NCBI GenBank assembly: GCA_030549335.1
Contig: CM060194.1
Coordinates: forward strand, 14,634,171-14,698,170
Length of the DNA: 64,000 bases
Source of the DNA: Pontederia crassipes
Taxonomy: Eukaryota > Streptophyta > Magnoliopsida > Commelinales > Pontederiaceae
Direction: 5' to 3'
The notes beneath the pieces are model-generated. The model saw only the letters and a list, made by a program, of their open reading frames with translations. It searched no databases and was not told where the DNA came from. Of this stretch, positions 1 through 11,572 are shown one piece after another. The number at the start of each line of letters is the position of its first letter. Within the stretch, counting starts at the first letter, position 1. Both the position numbers and the translations under genes were made by a program.

Positions 1-813
1 TCCGTTCTACATAAAGGCTTGGAAGAACATTCTGTCACGGCCATACTATAAAGCTTCACGCCCGTGCGAAGATGGGTATAAACAGATCATTCTGTCACGG
101 CCGTGTAGCCCTTGGACGAAGAATCATGTTTTGTCATGCCCGTGCGAAAGATGTTCGCCGTGTGAGTGGTTCTTTAGGATTATATTGGTTGAACCCTATT
201 TTGTGTGAATTCTTCGTACAATTAGCATGTTTGATGATTTTATTAATTGTTGTTTGAAATTTATTCCTTTGAATCTTTTTATTATATAAAAAGAAGTTTT
301 AAGATTCTCTAGAGTGTTTTTCTAATTTTTCTTTTACATGCCACTTTTGGAGAAATTGCAAGAGACCTAATTGTGTTGTTGTTATGGTGACTTGAAAAAG
401 CCCTTAACTTTATATTCCAGTTGAATGCATTTTGAGATCTAATAAATTAGATTGAAAATCGAAGGGATTAATCTCTTTCTTTGATTTCAAAATAGGATTT
501 AAAGCCTGTAATATTGGTTAAATCAATTAGGGAATTTTACTTTATTTATTCATTATCTTTTGTCTAAGTATTCATACATGAGTAGTGGTATTAATCAAGA
601 TAAATTCTATTCATCAATTCTATACCTTTAAACACCATTGATCATAATTTTATATTTATATTATTTATTCATCTTATTTTCACAAAACACAACTTTATTA
701 TCTTTTCTCAATTTATAAGCAAGATAAGTTATTAATTATTTCTTGTCATCGTGGGAATGATACTTATACTCATCATTTTATTACTTGAACGATTAGTATG
801 CTTGCTAGTGTTT
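1..813 (+). mobile_element. LTR-like remnant of an older Athila-type element
   Basis: This is non-coding sequence to the left of the element that starts at 814. The first 160 bases hold an imperfect repeat of a module containing CACGGCC and CGCCCGTGCGAA. The last 80 bases (cgtgggaatgatact, then ttgctagtg) resemble the 3' end of Athila-type LTRs. Sequence right of the 814-6691 insertion is Athila-type integrase, so both flanks probably belong to one older, decayed element. That link is an inference. No gene is supported here. Confidence 0.4.
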
Positions 814-1867
814 TGATAATTGTGTAATTATTTAATTATTTTAATATAATTTATCGTCAAAATTGATGTATTTTATATTATTTCATCTTTAATCATCAAA
901 GATTTCGGAATCTACATTATTATTTGATTTGTTTCAGGAACCGTGAAAATCTAGCAAAAGTTTAGCAAAAACATATTTACAGAGACTCAATACGGGACAG
1001 CCAGTATTAAAGCCCTTCAGGTCATATTGAGCTCGTAGTGAAAAATACGGGTTGGTCGTATTTTTGCCACTTTGCCCGTATTAAAGCTAGTCAGGGCATA
1101 TTGATCGCACACCAAAAAATACGGGCAAACCGTATTTAAGCCACTTTGCCCATATTAAAGTCCTTCAGACCGTATCGCACTCCAGAATCAATACGGCTTG
1201 ATCCAACTGACCGTAATGCCTCATCCTAAGCCGTATTGGACTTATTTTGGCTGTATTGGGCTAATTTTTGGGGTATTTCGGGCATTCTTGTAATCCTAAT
1301 TTGAAGGGACTATAAAAGGAATTACTTGATGAAATGCTTATATTAGATTGGTCACCTAATTAAGCGACCTAAGATCTTTTTAATTACGAAAGTTTTTTTA
1401 TCAAGATTAGTTCAAATGAATGACATGAAATGTATTATTTCTTAGAAATAAGGATAATAATTTTACTTATGAATCTTGGTTTATAATGTAATGAAAATAA
1501 TTTAAATGACCACGAAAGTAGGCATTTATTATTTTAATTAGAATTGTGTTTGCCTGAAAAGGAGATGCATGACTTTTGAAGATTGAGTAGAACACTAATG
1601 ATTTTATTATATCTAAATTACCTATGATCAATATCTTAGGCGGATTCAAAACCCAAAAATTTTTATTCTCATAATCAATTCTCATTTTTTCTCGTTCTGC
1701 ACTCATTTTGGCACTTCACTTTTATTTATTTTTTATTATTATTTCACATCTTTCTGACCGTTTAGATATCATTAGAATCATATAATTCTAATATTTGAAC
1801 TCTTTCTTGTGGGATGATATTTTATATACTATGACATTGATTCCATATACTTGCGGGAGATTTGTCA
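814..1867 (+). repeat. 5' LTR of the 814-6691 element
   Basis: It is homologous to 5521-6691 and begins TGATAATTG directly after the TSD. A TATA box (TATAAAAG) lies at 1311-1318; its counterpart in the other LTR is at 5929-5936. Between 985 and 1250 the LTR repeats the short motifs ATACGGGC and CCGTATT on both strands, separated by tttaagccactttgccc-like text. The LTR ends TTTGTCA, seven bases before the primer site begins. Confidence 0.85.
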
Positions 1868-1873
1868 AGTTTT

Positions 1874-1891
1874 TGGCGCCGTTGCCGGGGA
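1874..1891 (+). other. Primer binding site, tRNA-Asp type
   Basis: TGGCGCCGTTGCCGGGGA matches the complement of the 3' end of plant tRNA-Asp including CCA. This primer is used by Athila-clade elements (family knowledge). It lies six bases after the 5' LTR. Confidence 0.9.
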
Positions 1892-2289
1892 AGAGCGTCA
1901 ATATTAGAATTTTGATTTTATTTATTAATCTAGACAAAAAATTCTTTACTTTTTGTGTATACTCCACAGAAATAGGGCACTTGAACCATATATTCCTGAA
2001 ATTGAAAGACAGTGCCGAGCAAATTGAAGAGCAAGAAGAGAACAACAAATGACCAATAATCAAATTAGAATAACAAACATGGAAGAAGGCCATCAACAAC
2101 AATAACAAGTGGAGGAAGTTGAACCTCCAATGAAGGATGTAGCCAGAAGGTCCTTCAGAGGCACTACGCCGAGTATAGTGGGGCCAAGGATAGCAGCCAA
2201 CAATTTCGAATTGAAGTTTGGCCTCATTTAGATGGTGTAATTAAATCAATTTAGAAGGGAATGAAATGAAGATCCTCTATCTCACATCA

Positions 2290-2832
2290 ACCACTTCCTC
2301 CAAATGTGTGCCACCATAAAATGAATGAATTTGAAGAAGATGCCATAAAGATGAAACTTTTTCCATTTTCTCTGAGGGATGAAGCACAAGATTGGTTGGA
2401 CTCTCAACCTCATGGATCATTTAATACATGTGATGAGCTATTCTAGGACTTCATGAAGAGATTCTTTCCTCCTGGCAAGTTCATTAAATTGAGGAATGAT
2501 ATTACATGTTTCAAACAGAAAGAAAATGAATCTCTGAGCAGTGCATGGAAGACCGTTTCCTCCAAATGTGTGCCACCATAAAAATGAATGAATTTGAAAA
2601 AGATGCCATAAAGATGAAACTTTTTCCATTTTCTCTCAGGGATGAAGCACAAGATTTGTTGGACTCTCAATCTCCTGGAGCATTTAATACATGTGATGAG
2701 CTATTCCAGGCCTTCATGAAGAGATTCTTTCCTCCTGGAAAGTTCATTAAATTGAGGAATGATATTACATGTTTCAAACAGAAAGAAAATGAATCTGTGG
2801 GTAGTGCATGGAAGAGATTCAAGAAGTTGTAA
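2290..2832 (+). pseudogene. Athila-type gag segment, present twice in tandem
   Basis: The translated text contains the Athila gag signature: a short block ending KLFPFSLRDEAQDLLDS, then AFMKRFFPPGKFIKLRNDI, then ESVGSAWKRFK. This matches the PF03732-type gag core, in which the polypeptide builds the virus-like particle. The segment of about 255 bases starting near 2298 occurs a second time directly after itself, starting near 2552, with small differences. The region is part of the degraded element at 814-6691 and is broken. Confidence 0.75.
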
Positions 2833-3106
2833 AGACAATGTCCACATCATAAATTCCAGAGAAGAGGGCAGCCTACCGAGCAAGACTCAGTTGAACCCTC
2901 ATGAGCAATGCAAAGCAGTGAAGTTGTGAAGTGGCAAAGCATTAGAGCCACTTTTGAATAAGGCCACAAACAAGGGAAAACAAGTGGTGGGAAACAATAA
3001 AGAGGAGCAACCAACAAATGATTCTGAGCCATCAGAGCCTTCATAAAAGCCTCCACCTCCCTATATACCTCCAATTCCATTTTCACAAAGAAATCAAAAG
3101 CCTAAA

Positions 3107-3838
3107 TTGAATAAGCAGTTTGAAAATTTTGTTCAACTATTCAAACAACTGCACATCAATATTCCTTTTGCAGATGCAATTGCTCAGATTCCTGCATATG
3201 CCAAATTTTTAAGAGAAATGATGTCAAAGAAGAGATCATTGGAAGAATATGAAACAATTGCATTGATAGAAGAATGTAGTGCAGTGATTAAAAAAAAACT
3301 CCCGCCAAAGTTAAGAGATCCAAGGAGTTTTTCTATCCCTTGTACTATTGGCAACTTGAACATTACCAAAGCTCTATGTGATCTTGGGGCAAGCGTATCA
3401 TTGATGCCCCTAATCATCTGCAAGAAATTGGGATTGAAAGAGCTCAAGCCCACTAATGTGTCGCTGCAACTAGCCGACCGCTCCATCACCTACCCCATGG
3501 GTGTTCTAGAGAATGTCGTACTGACGGTGGACAAATTCTTTGTACCTGTGGACTTCATTGTCTTGGACATGTAGGAGGATCAAGAAATCCCCATCATTTT
3601 GAGTAGACCATTTTTAGCTACTGCTGGAGCCCTTATTGACGTCAATAATGGAAAGTTAACCTTCACCATTGGTGACGCAAAAGTGGAGTTTGTCCTTTCA
3701 CAATCTCCTAAAGTTAGAACTTCTACTAATCAAGTTTTCTTTGTAGACTGCATTGATGAGAAGGAACAAAAAGTTTTGCAAGACATGGTGCAAAAAAAAC
3801 CCTTTCGAAAGCACATTGCTAAACTCAACCGAAGCTGA
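3107..3838 (+). pseudogene. Athila-type gag-pol linker and aspartic protease segment
   Basis: The text runs through the Athila-specific linker (QFENFVQLFKQLHINIPF), then KLRDPRSFSIPCTIG, then the protease active-site motif CDLGASVSLMP, where D-L-G-A is the D-T/S-G-A aspartic motif of the family. The flap and tail follow with PIILSRPFLATAGALIDV and LTFTIGDAKVEF. In working relatives this enzyme cuts the gag-pol polyprotein. Here it is a fossil, broken. It is followed by a short acidic tail and then by non-coding 3' UTR-like sequence. Confidence 0.8.
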
Positions 3839-4040
3839 ATGTAAAAAATTGCATGAATTGAGTGTCACATTAGGAGTTGACATTGACAAGGCTATGAGAT
3901 TATTAGTGTTTACTAATAAAAAACTGAAGCCATACTTATTGGTTGATGAATTTGAGAGGAGAAAACCACTAGAACTTCCTTATCCATCACCTGGATGAGC
4001 CTTCAATGCGTCGAACCAACAACGTTAAACAAAGGCGCTT

Positions 4041-4058
4041 CTTGGGAGGCAACCCAAG
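4041..4058 (+). other. Conserved hairpin cttggg-aggcaa-cccaag
   Basis: The arms CTTGGG and CCCAAG pair around the loop AGGCAA. The same hairpin occurs at 7609-7626 (one weak end pair) and 42101-42118, each time in Athila-type 3' sequence. The repetition suggests a conserved untranslated RNA element. Its function is not known to me. Confidence 0.6.
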
Positions 4059-5509
4059 ATTTTTCTCTTATCATTTTGTTCTTTGAATTATGTTTTTGGA
4101 ATAAATAGTCGCTCATCAACGCATGTATGCTCATTGTAGGATACCGACATGGCAGGAGGTGATTGGGCCATGGTTTACAAGATTAATGACTAACACATTG
4201 AGCACAGTGATTGATCGACGTTCTCGCCTCCACCACATGGCATGTGAGCTTTCTTTACCTCAATCCTAATTTTATGTTTTGACATGTTAGAAACATTAAG
4301 GAAAATGTTTATTGCAGATTTGGGGGAGTTTAAAAGGAGGTTAGCTAATGTTAGCATGAGTCAGTGTGTTGTTATGAGCGTCTACTGGTCGGTAGTGAGT
4401 TTAATTGTGTCATTAAGTATTTACTTTTGCATATGTCAGGTGAGACTAATTGTCATGTATGAATCCATGTTGTTGGCATGTTTTGAATATGCATGAGTTA
4501 ATGTATCTTATCATATATATTTGTTTGCATTCTCTCATGTCGTCAAGGAATAGGGCATGTTATCAAGCATGAATTAGGAAACATTATACATGACAATGTT
4601 GATCCTCTAGTCCACTTGATTGATTTATTTTGAACATTCCTGAAGAAGAACATAAAAACATAAATGACTTTGTCTTGGAACTAAAGCTAGTGACATGTAG
4701 TCTGACCTTGCACATAACTCCATTTAGGATCTTACATTTGCACTGACTTATATGATGCTCAATTATGATCTACTGCATAGTAGAAATAATAAGTTACGGA
4801 GTTAATACATGCCTCATAATTTTATTTCTCTTCTCGAGTAAGTTGGGGAATGTTTTTATTCTTTATTTAATAAAGGTCCCAAGTGCCTCATCCAAGCATA
4901 TGAAAAAAACAAAAAAAAAAAGAAAAAAAATAAAAAAAGGGTGAGAAAAATCGTGGGCAACTTCTCTTCTCTATAAATAACTACTCCTCTGTCCTCTCAT
5001 TTGAGAAAAAACATGAGTATGCCACATATGGTACCGCTAGCACCCAAGCCAAGTATTCTCGAAAGAAAGGCAAGGCTCGTGCCCAGTGGAATCTTCTTTT
5101 TCTTTTCAGTTCCCCAATTTACAAAAGATGAGAAACGACAAAAATAAATAAAAAAGGGGTCGATTAAAAGAGGGTTAATGAAACCCCAAGGACATGTAAT
5201 TGTCCTCTACATGTGCAGATCAACTTTGAGTATTAAATGCAAGTTGGGGGTTAGTGCAAGTTCTTAGGAGGTAGTTATGTGGAAGGTCAGTCTGCAGGAT
5301 GATCTTATTTGACATCCATAGAGCACATGCTTTAGTGGTTCCAAGTCAGGGGTTTAACAAGCCTTTAATGCATAAATAATGTTAAGATAGAGAAGTCTAA
5401 GGACTAGGGAGATATAATGTCACCTATAAGTGGTCAGGAGAATCTTGAAGCTTTTTTTTTGTTGACCCTAAGTTCCTAATTGTTGCTTGAGGACAAGCAA
5501 AGAAACAGG
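4059..5509 (+). other. 3' untranslated region of the 814-6691 element
   Basis: About 1.4 kb with no reading frame I can assign. It holds an A-rich tract near 4900-4945 and several isolated TTGGGG-type purine runs (for example tttgggggag near 4319 and gttggggg near 5233). It ends in TGAGGACAAGCAAAG, a text that also precedes the polypurine tract in the other family of this window (there as gacaagcaagactttaagc). Confidence 0.6.
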
Positions 5510-5520
5510 TTTGGGGGAGA
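5510..5520 (+). other. Polypurine tract
   Basis: TTTGGGGGAGA lies immediately before the TGATAATTG start of the 3' LTR, the expected place for the plus-strand priming tract. Confidence 0.85.
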
Positions 5521-6691
5521 TGATAATTGTGTAGTTATTTAATCTTTAATCATCAAAGATTTTGGAATCTACATTATTATTTGATTTGTTTTAGGAACCG
5601 TGAAAATTTGGCAAAAGTTTGGCAGAAACACATCTATAGAGACTTAATACGGACAGTCAGTATTAAAGCCCTTCAGGTCATATAGAGCTCGCAGTGAAAA
5701 CGGGCTGACCATATTTTTGCCACTTTGCTCATATTAAAGCCAGAAAATATGGGCAGGCCATATTTAAGCCACTTTTCCCATATTAAAGTCCTTCAGACCG
5801 TATCACAATCCAGAATCAATACGGCTTGATCCAACTGACCGTAATGCCTCATCCTAGGCCATATTGGATCTATTTTGGACGTATTGGACTAATTTTTGGG
5901 CATTCTTGTAACCCTAATTTGAGGAGACTATAAAAGGGATTTTTGGAGATGAAAATAGAGGTCCAGACCTTGTTTTTGAGGAGCCAACATTTCTGCACCT
6001 TTCTTAGACTTAATCTCATTCTCTTTTCATGAAATCTTATGTTTTGATGATGATTTCTTACTATATGCTTGGCTAAACTTCTTTTTTCGAGTTTGATGAA
6101 ACCTAGAGTTGATCTTTAGGGAATATTTTTATTTGATCTTATGTGTTCTTTGATGAAATGCTTATATTAGATTAACCACCTAATTAAGCGATCTAAGATC
6201 TTTTTTATTACGAAAGTTTTTCATCAAGATTAGTTCAAATGAATGACATGAAATGTATTATTTCTTAGAAATAAGGATAATAATTTTACTTATGAATCTT
6301 GGTTTATAATGTAATGAAAATAATTTAAATGACTACGAAAGTAGGCATTTATTATTTTAATTAGAATTGTATTTGCCTGAAAAGGAGATGCATGACTTTT
6401 AAAGATTGAGTAGAACACTAATGATTTTATTATATCTAAATTACCTATGATCAATACCTTAGGCGGATTCAAAACCCTAGAATTTTTATTCTCATTTGTT
6501 TCTCATAATCAATTCTCATTCTCTCACGTTCTACACTTATTTCGGCACTTCACTATTATTTAGTTTTTATTATTATTTCACCTCTTTCTGACCATTTAGA
6601 ATCATATAAATTTAGTACTTGAACTCTTCCCTGTGGGACGATATTTTATATACTATGACATTGACTCTGTATACTTGCGGGAGATTTGTCA
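5521..6691 (+). repeat. 3' LTR of the 814-6691 element
   Basis: Homologous to 814-1867 but longer (1171 bases). TATA box TATAAAAG at 5929-5936. It ends TTTGTCA and is followed by the TSD TGTTT. Confidence 0.85.
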
Positions 6692-6719
6692 TGTTTTTGA
6701 ATCCGCATCAGATTTTGTA

Positions 6720-7561
6720 GTCCTTCCTTATTGAAAAATGCTCATTTTTATTTAAAGAGATGTGAAATATGTCGAAGAGCTGGGACAATTTCCATAAGAA
6801 ATTAAATGCCTCAAAATGGAATTATGGAAGTTGAAATCATTGATGTATGGGGAATTCATTACATGTTACCTTTTCCTAGCTCGTTTGAATATAACTTCAT
6901 CTTATTAGCGGTTGATTATGTGTCCAAGTGGATTGAAGCAATACCAATAGTTCCTACTGACTCTAAAGCTGTGATTAGATTGTTCAAAGATATCATTTTC
7001 CCAAGATTTGGAGTTCCAAGAGTGGTTATCAGTGATGGAGGAAGCCACTTTATTGAGAAGAGTTTTGAAAACCTTCTGAGCAAGTATGAAATTAAGCACA
7101 AGGTCTCAACATCTTATCATCGACAAATAAATGGCCAAGCTAAAATTTCAAATAGGAAAATTAAAACCATCTTGTAGAAGGCTGTCTCATTGAATAGAAA
7201 GGATTGGAGTAGTAAACTGAATGATGCACTTTGGTCTTATATAATAGCTTATAAATCTCCAATTGGTGTCCTCCCATATAAGTTGATATATGGAAAAACT
7301 TATCATTTGCCAATTGAGCTTAAATACAAGGCATATTGGACTGTTAAAGTTCTAAACTATAATATGAAATCTTATGGACGAAAGAGATTACTTCAGCTGG
7401 ATGAATTAAATGAAATCAGGCTCAATGCTTACCACAATTTTGAATTTTACAAAGTGAAAACAAAGAGGTGGCATGATAACAACATTTTGAAGAAGGAATT
7501 CGAGGAAGGAGACTTGGTTCTATTGTACAATTCAAGACTAAAATTTTTTCTTGGAAATTGA
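6720..7561 (+). pseudogene. Athila-type integrase fragment of an older element
   Basis: The translation shows the end of the integrase zinc-binding region (CEICRRAGTIS), the catalytic core ([57 protein letters not shown]) and the Athila-type tail ([42 protein letters not shown]). In intact relatives the enzyme joins element DNA to the chromosome. The fragment is not part of the element to its left: that element ends at 6691 with its own TSD. It is broken. Confidence 0.85.
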
Positions 7562-7830
7562 AATTCAGATGGTGTGGACCATTTAAAGTTCACAAAGTTT
7601 ATCCTCTTCTTGGGAGGCAACCCAAACTTTTTTATATCTAATTTCCCTTTGTTTTACAAGAATAGATCAGAGAGAAACATGATCTACGACTGAACTTTCA
7701 GCTTAGGGAGAAGAATTGATCAAGACAACCATTGCTGATATCAAATGCTGAAATGATGAAAGAAGAAGTGGAGCAAAACATGCATGCCTATTATTTCAAC
7801 AATAAAAAAACAAAAAAAACCATGTGGGAG
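7562..7830 (+). other. Athila-type 3' sequence that leads into the pentamer array
   Basis: Non-coding. It holds the hairpin at 7609-7626 and the text aatagatcagagagaaacatgatctac, which matches 42090-42345 closely enough to align by eye. In both places the homology ends where a TATAG array begins. Confidence 0.6.
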
Positions 7831-8013
7831 TATAATATAGTGTAGTGTAGTATAGTATATTATAGTATAGTATAGTATAGTATAATATAGTATAGTATAA
7901 TACAGTGTAGTATAGTATACTATTATATAATATAGTATACTATTGTATAGATTAGTCTATTGTAGTATATAGTATAATATAGTATAGTACATTATAGTAT
8001 AGTATAATATAGT
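7831..8013 (+). repeat. TATAG pentanucleotide array, part 1
   Basis: Imperfect (TATAG)n on the plus strand. It is continuous with 9781-10009 once the solo LTR at 8014-9780 is set aside. Confidence 0.9.
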
Positions 8014-9780
8014 TGATGCGTAAAATGATGTAGTAAAATAAAATGGCTAGCAAGTGCATTAGTCGCTCAAGTAATATAAAAAATAAGAGTAAGAGTGCCG
8101 AATCCACAAAGAATATTATTAATAAAATATCTAAATTTATAAATTAATAAGAGAGAAGAAAAACATGGAATTTTGGAAAAAGGGTTTTGTAAAAATAAAA
8201 TAAATAAAATAAGATAAAGATAAGATAGTGGTGTTGAAATTAGGCCTTAGGATGAAAATAGATCAGGATAAATATTTGAACCATAAAAGATAAATTTAAT
8301 CTTTAAAGATAGATTAGAGTCTTCATAAAGTAATCTAACATGATTAACTTGCGGTCTCCACGACTGACATCCATCAACCTAATCATATAGAACTATCTTA
8401 ATTTTAATAAGAATTGAAGTCTCCACGACTGGTATTCTCAAATCATATTAAAATTAAGATGCATTAAATTGGATGCCCTAGACTATTAATCACTCCACAA
8501 ACTAGTATAGATTAATAGACCACACAAACTTGATTCTCCACACACTAGTTATCAAATTTATGTCAATTATTAATTTTATATAAAATCAACTAAAATTAGT
8601 ATAATGAATTCTGAAATTAAATACTCCACAAACTGGTAAAGCCTAATTCAGAATTTCAATTAACTAACATAAAAGCATTAAGCACATTAATAATTGATAA
8701 AAAAAGATTAAAACAAATAAAATAGAGTCCAAACATTTCCCTTCAATTAATAATCTCCTAAAAGAAAAGATATAAAAATATGGAGTTCATCCTAGAAATT
8801 CTGGAGAGATAATAAAATACAAATTATAAAAATGGAAAGAATTACACCCAAAAAAATAAAAGTCGAAGCTTCGGATCATGGGCAGACAGTTGGGTAGCCT
8901 CTCGGACTTGAACAGAGTCGTGATCAACTTTCAGTCGCCGCACCACTCTCCTCTTGGTCGAAGCCTACAGAGCTTTCGACTCAACTGTGGAAGAAACCTG
9001 AACTTCAGAGCACGAATTGAGTCGACGGCTTCTTCCTCTATTTATAGGTGCAGACAGACTTCAGTTGATCATGATCGATAAAATCATACGGTCAATTTTA
9101 AATTTGGCTAGAGATAAAACTTAGTTAATGATAAAAGTTTCACGGCCGATAAACTCTATCCACTTCGTTTGATCCTCTGTAAATCTCGGCCACAAAATCT
9201 TGTTTGCGCCCACGGATTGCTTATGGCCGCTTGATAAATTGGTTAATGATAAAACTTTGGATTCTTTTGCGACCGATATTCTTGATACGAGTGATGTTTT
9301 GCCCAAGATAGAATTCTCGGCCGATACGATCTTTGGGGTTGGAGTTCTCGGCCGATAATGGAGTTCTCGACTGATAATGGATAAAACTTAGAGTTAAGGA
9401 TAGATCTTTGGTGATTTATCGGCCGATATCTCCATCTCTACGATGTTTTGCGCCATTCTTCTTTGTATCTCGGTCGATAACAACTTATGATAGTATCGGC
9501 TATTGAGAACCATGCTTGATTAATGATGTCACATTGCGTCCAATAATCTTGGCCACAAAAGAACAATTGTTGTCATCTCGACTTGTCGACTCGTCTGCAA
9601 AATAATTATAGAATTCAAGTCAATTTATTCAAAAATTAAAATATTCAGACAATCAATAATCAGACTACATAAATTCGGAATTATTATTAAAAATGACTTA
9701 AAATGATGCATGCCATGATTAAATTACAAAAAAATTAACTAAAATAATAATCTAAAATATGTTATATTTTGCATGCATCA
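8014..9780 (-). mobile_element. Solo LTR of the pol-less Athila-like family
   Basis: Reads TGATGCGTAAAATG...GCATGCATCA on the plus strand, the minus orientation of the family LTR at 27451-29136. The 5-base target duplication ATAGT flanks it at 8009-8013 and 9781-9785. There is no internal sequence, so it probably arose by LTR-LTR recombination. It differs clearly from the young copy and is older. The long frames within it are not genes. Confidence 0.92.
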
Positions 9781-10009
9781 ATAGTATAGTATATTATAGT
9801 ATAGTATAATAGTGTAGTGTATAGTATAATATAGTATTGTATAATATATTGTAGTATAGTATAGTATAGTATAATATGGTATAGTATAGCATAGTATAGT
9901 ATAGTATAGTATAGCATAGTATAGTATAGTATAGTATAGTATAGTATAGTATAGTATAGTATAGTATAGTATAGTATAGTATAGTATAATATAATATAAT
10001 ATAGTATAG
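9781..10009 (+). repeat. TATAG pentanucleotide array, part 2
   Basis: A long clean (TATAG)n run. The minus-strand frames it opens encode only repeats of the pentapeptide LYYTI. Confidence 0.9.
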
Positions 10010-10890
10010 AAATAGGGAAAATAACCCAGTCCGGATCTAGTCCAGGTCGGGACCGGGTCCAAATAATGGAAAATTCGTCGGGTATCAAATCAGAATCGGG
10101 TTTGCAGTCCAGATACCCGACCTGGAACCGGCTCGGGTTATTAGTATATAAACCTATCTCACATTCAATACTTCATTTCACCGTGTCTTTTCTCTCTCCC
10201 ATCTCTCATCGTCTCTCACCCTCTCTGGCTCTCCCTCTCTCTCAGTCTCTCACGGCGACGGCGGTGACGGCGGTGATGACTCCAACCGCCCTTCCCTCTC
10301 CTGACTCCCTCTCTCTCTACTTCGACAGATCTGGCTGCCATATGCCGGGATTCGGTGCCTGGCTGCTGGATCGGTCGTCAGGCATCAGATCTAGCCATTG
10401 GTTGCTGATCCGGCCACTAGACACCATGATCTAGCACCTGGCAATCGGATCGGCCTTCGGGCACCACTAACCGGCACCTAGCAGCTAGATCGGCCGTCAG
10501 GCGCCATGATCCGACACTTGGAGGCCGATTCGGCCGCTAGGAGCCACGTCCCAGCACTCGGTGCCGTCGGATCGGATGCCAGGAGCCATGACCCGGCACT
10601 TGGCGGCCGATCTGGCCGTCAGGCGCCGGATCTAGCCATTGGCGGCTAATTCGGCTGCCAAGCCCTCCCCTTCGTCCCCTCGGCGCCAAAGCGAACACCG
10701 ACTGATCGACCATGAAAGCTATTCCTGGTCGCAAACCTGACCAATTCCCGGATTATTGGGTCTGACCCGGTACCGAACCTGGTCGAGTTCGGGTCCGGTA
10801 CCGGGTCAAAAAATTTTTGATCCGACATAATTCGAGTCGGGACCGGGTCGACGTAGACCCGGACCCGATCCTGGTTTTGCTCAGGCCAAG
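10010..10890. mobile_element. GC-rich hAT-like nonautonomous element (tentative)
   Basis: An 880-base island with sharp edges against the pentamer array. Both ends carry subterminal GGTCGGGACCGGGTC-type motifs in opposite orientations, typical of plant hAT-like elements. The left end reads TAGGGAAAATAACCC; the right end, read inward, GGCCTGAGCAAAACC. The ends are only loosely similar and I found no clear 8-base target duplication. The interior has a TATA box (10145), a CT-rich leader (10180-10250) and from about 10330 an imperfect tandem repeat of about 55 bases (gatcggccgtcaggcgcc-like). It may have captured a gene 5' end. Confidence 0.45.
10145..10152 (+). promoter_or_regulatory. TATA box inside the GC-rich island
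   Basis: TATATAAA, followed 35-100 bases downstream by a CT-rich stretch like a plant 5' UTR. A reading frame opens nearby, but its product is low-complexity and not recognised. Confidence 0.4.
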
Positions 10891-11320
10891 TAGTATAGTA
10901 TAGTATAGCATAGTATAGTATAATTATATGATATAGTATAGTATAGTATAGTTTATATATGATATAGTATAATATAGTATAATATAGTATAGTATAGTAT
11001 AGTATAATGTAGTATAGTATTACTATACTATAATATAGTATAGTATAGCATAGCATAATATAGTATAGTATAGTATAGTATAGTATAGTATAGTATAGTA
11101 TAGTATAGTATAGTATAGTATAATATAGTATTGTGTAGTGTAGTATAGTATAGTATTGTATAGTATAATATAGTGTAATATATTATAGTATTGTATAGTA
11201 TTATAGTATAGTATAGTATAGTATAGTATAGTATAGTATAGTATAGTATAATATAGTATAGTATTGTATAGTACATTGTGTAGTGTAGTATAGTATAGTA
11301 TTGTACAGTATAGTATAGTG
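10891..11320 (+). repeat. TATAG pentanucleotide array, part 3
   Basis: Imperfect (TATAG)n with scattered variant units. It ends at the hAT-like element, and its last eight bases gtatagtg form that element's left target-site copy. Confidence 0.9.
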
Positions 11321-11538
11321 TAGGGGTGGCAATATTCCTCGCCTCCCGCGGGGCCCCGCGGGGATTCCCCGTTCGGGGCCCCGCATTCGGGGATTTTTTT
11401 TCCCGCGGGGGCGGGGATGGGGGCCAAACTGCCCAGCCCCCCTTTCGGGGATCGGGGCGGGGGTAGTTCACCCTGCCCCGTCGGGGTCCCGAATCCTCGA
11501 ATTATTATTTATAATTAATCTGCACCGTCCATTATATT

Positions 11539-11572
<34 letters not shown>

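Larger units (their letters stand above)
814..6691 (+). mobile_element. Athila-like Ty3/gypsy LTR retrotransposon, degraded
   Basis: Two LTRs beginning TGATAATTGTG and ending TTTGTCA bound the element. A perfect 5-base target duplication TGTTT lies at 809-813 and 6692-6696. A tRNA-Asp primer site follows the left LTR, and a purine tract precedes the right LTR. Recognisable parts are a gag segment and an Athila-type protease segment; the rest of pol is not recognised. The LTRs differ in length (1054 and 1171 bases) and at many positions, so this is an old insertion. It is broken in several places. It sits inside an older Athila-like remnant. Confidence 0.85.
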
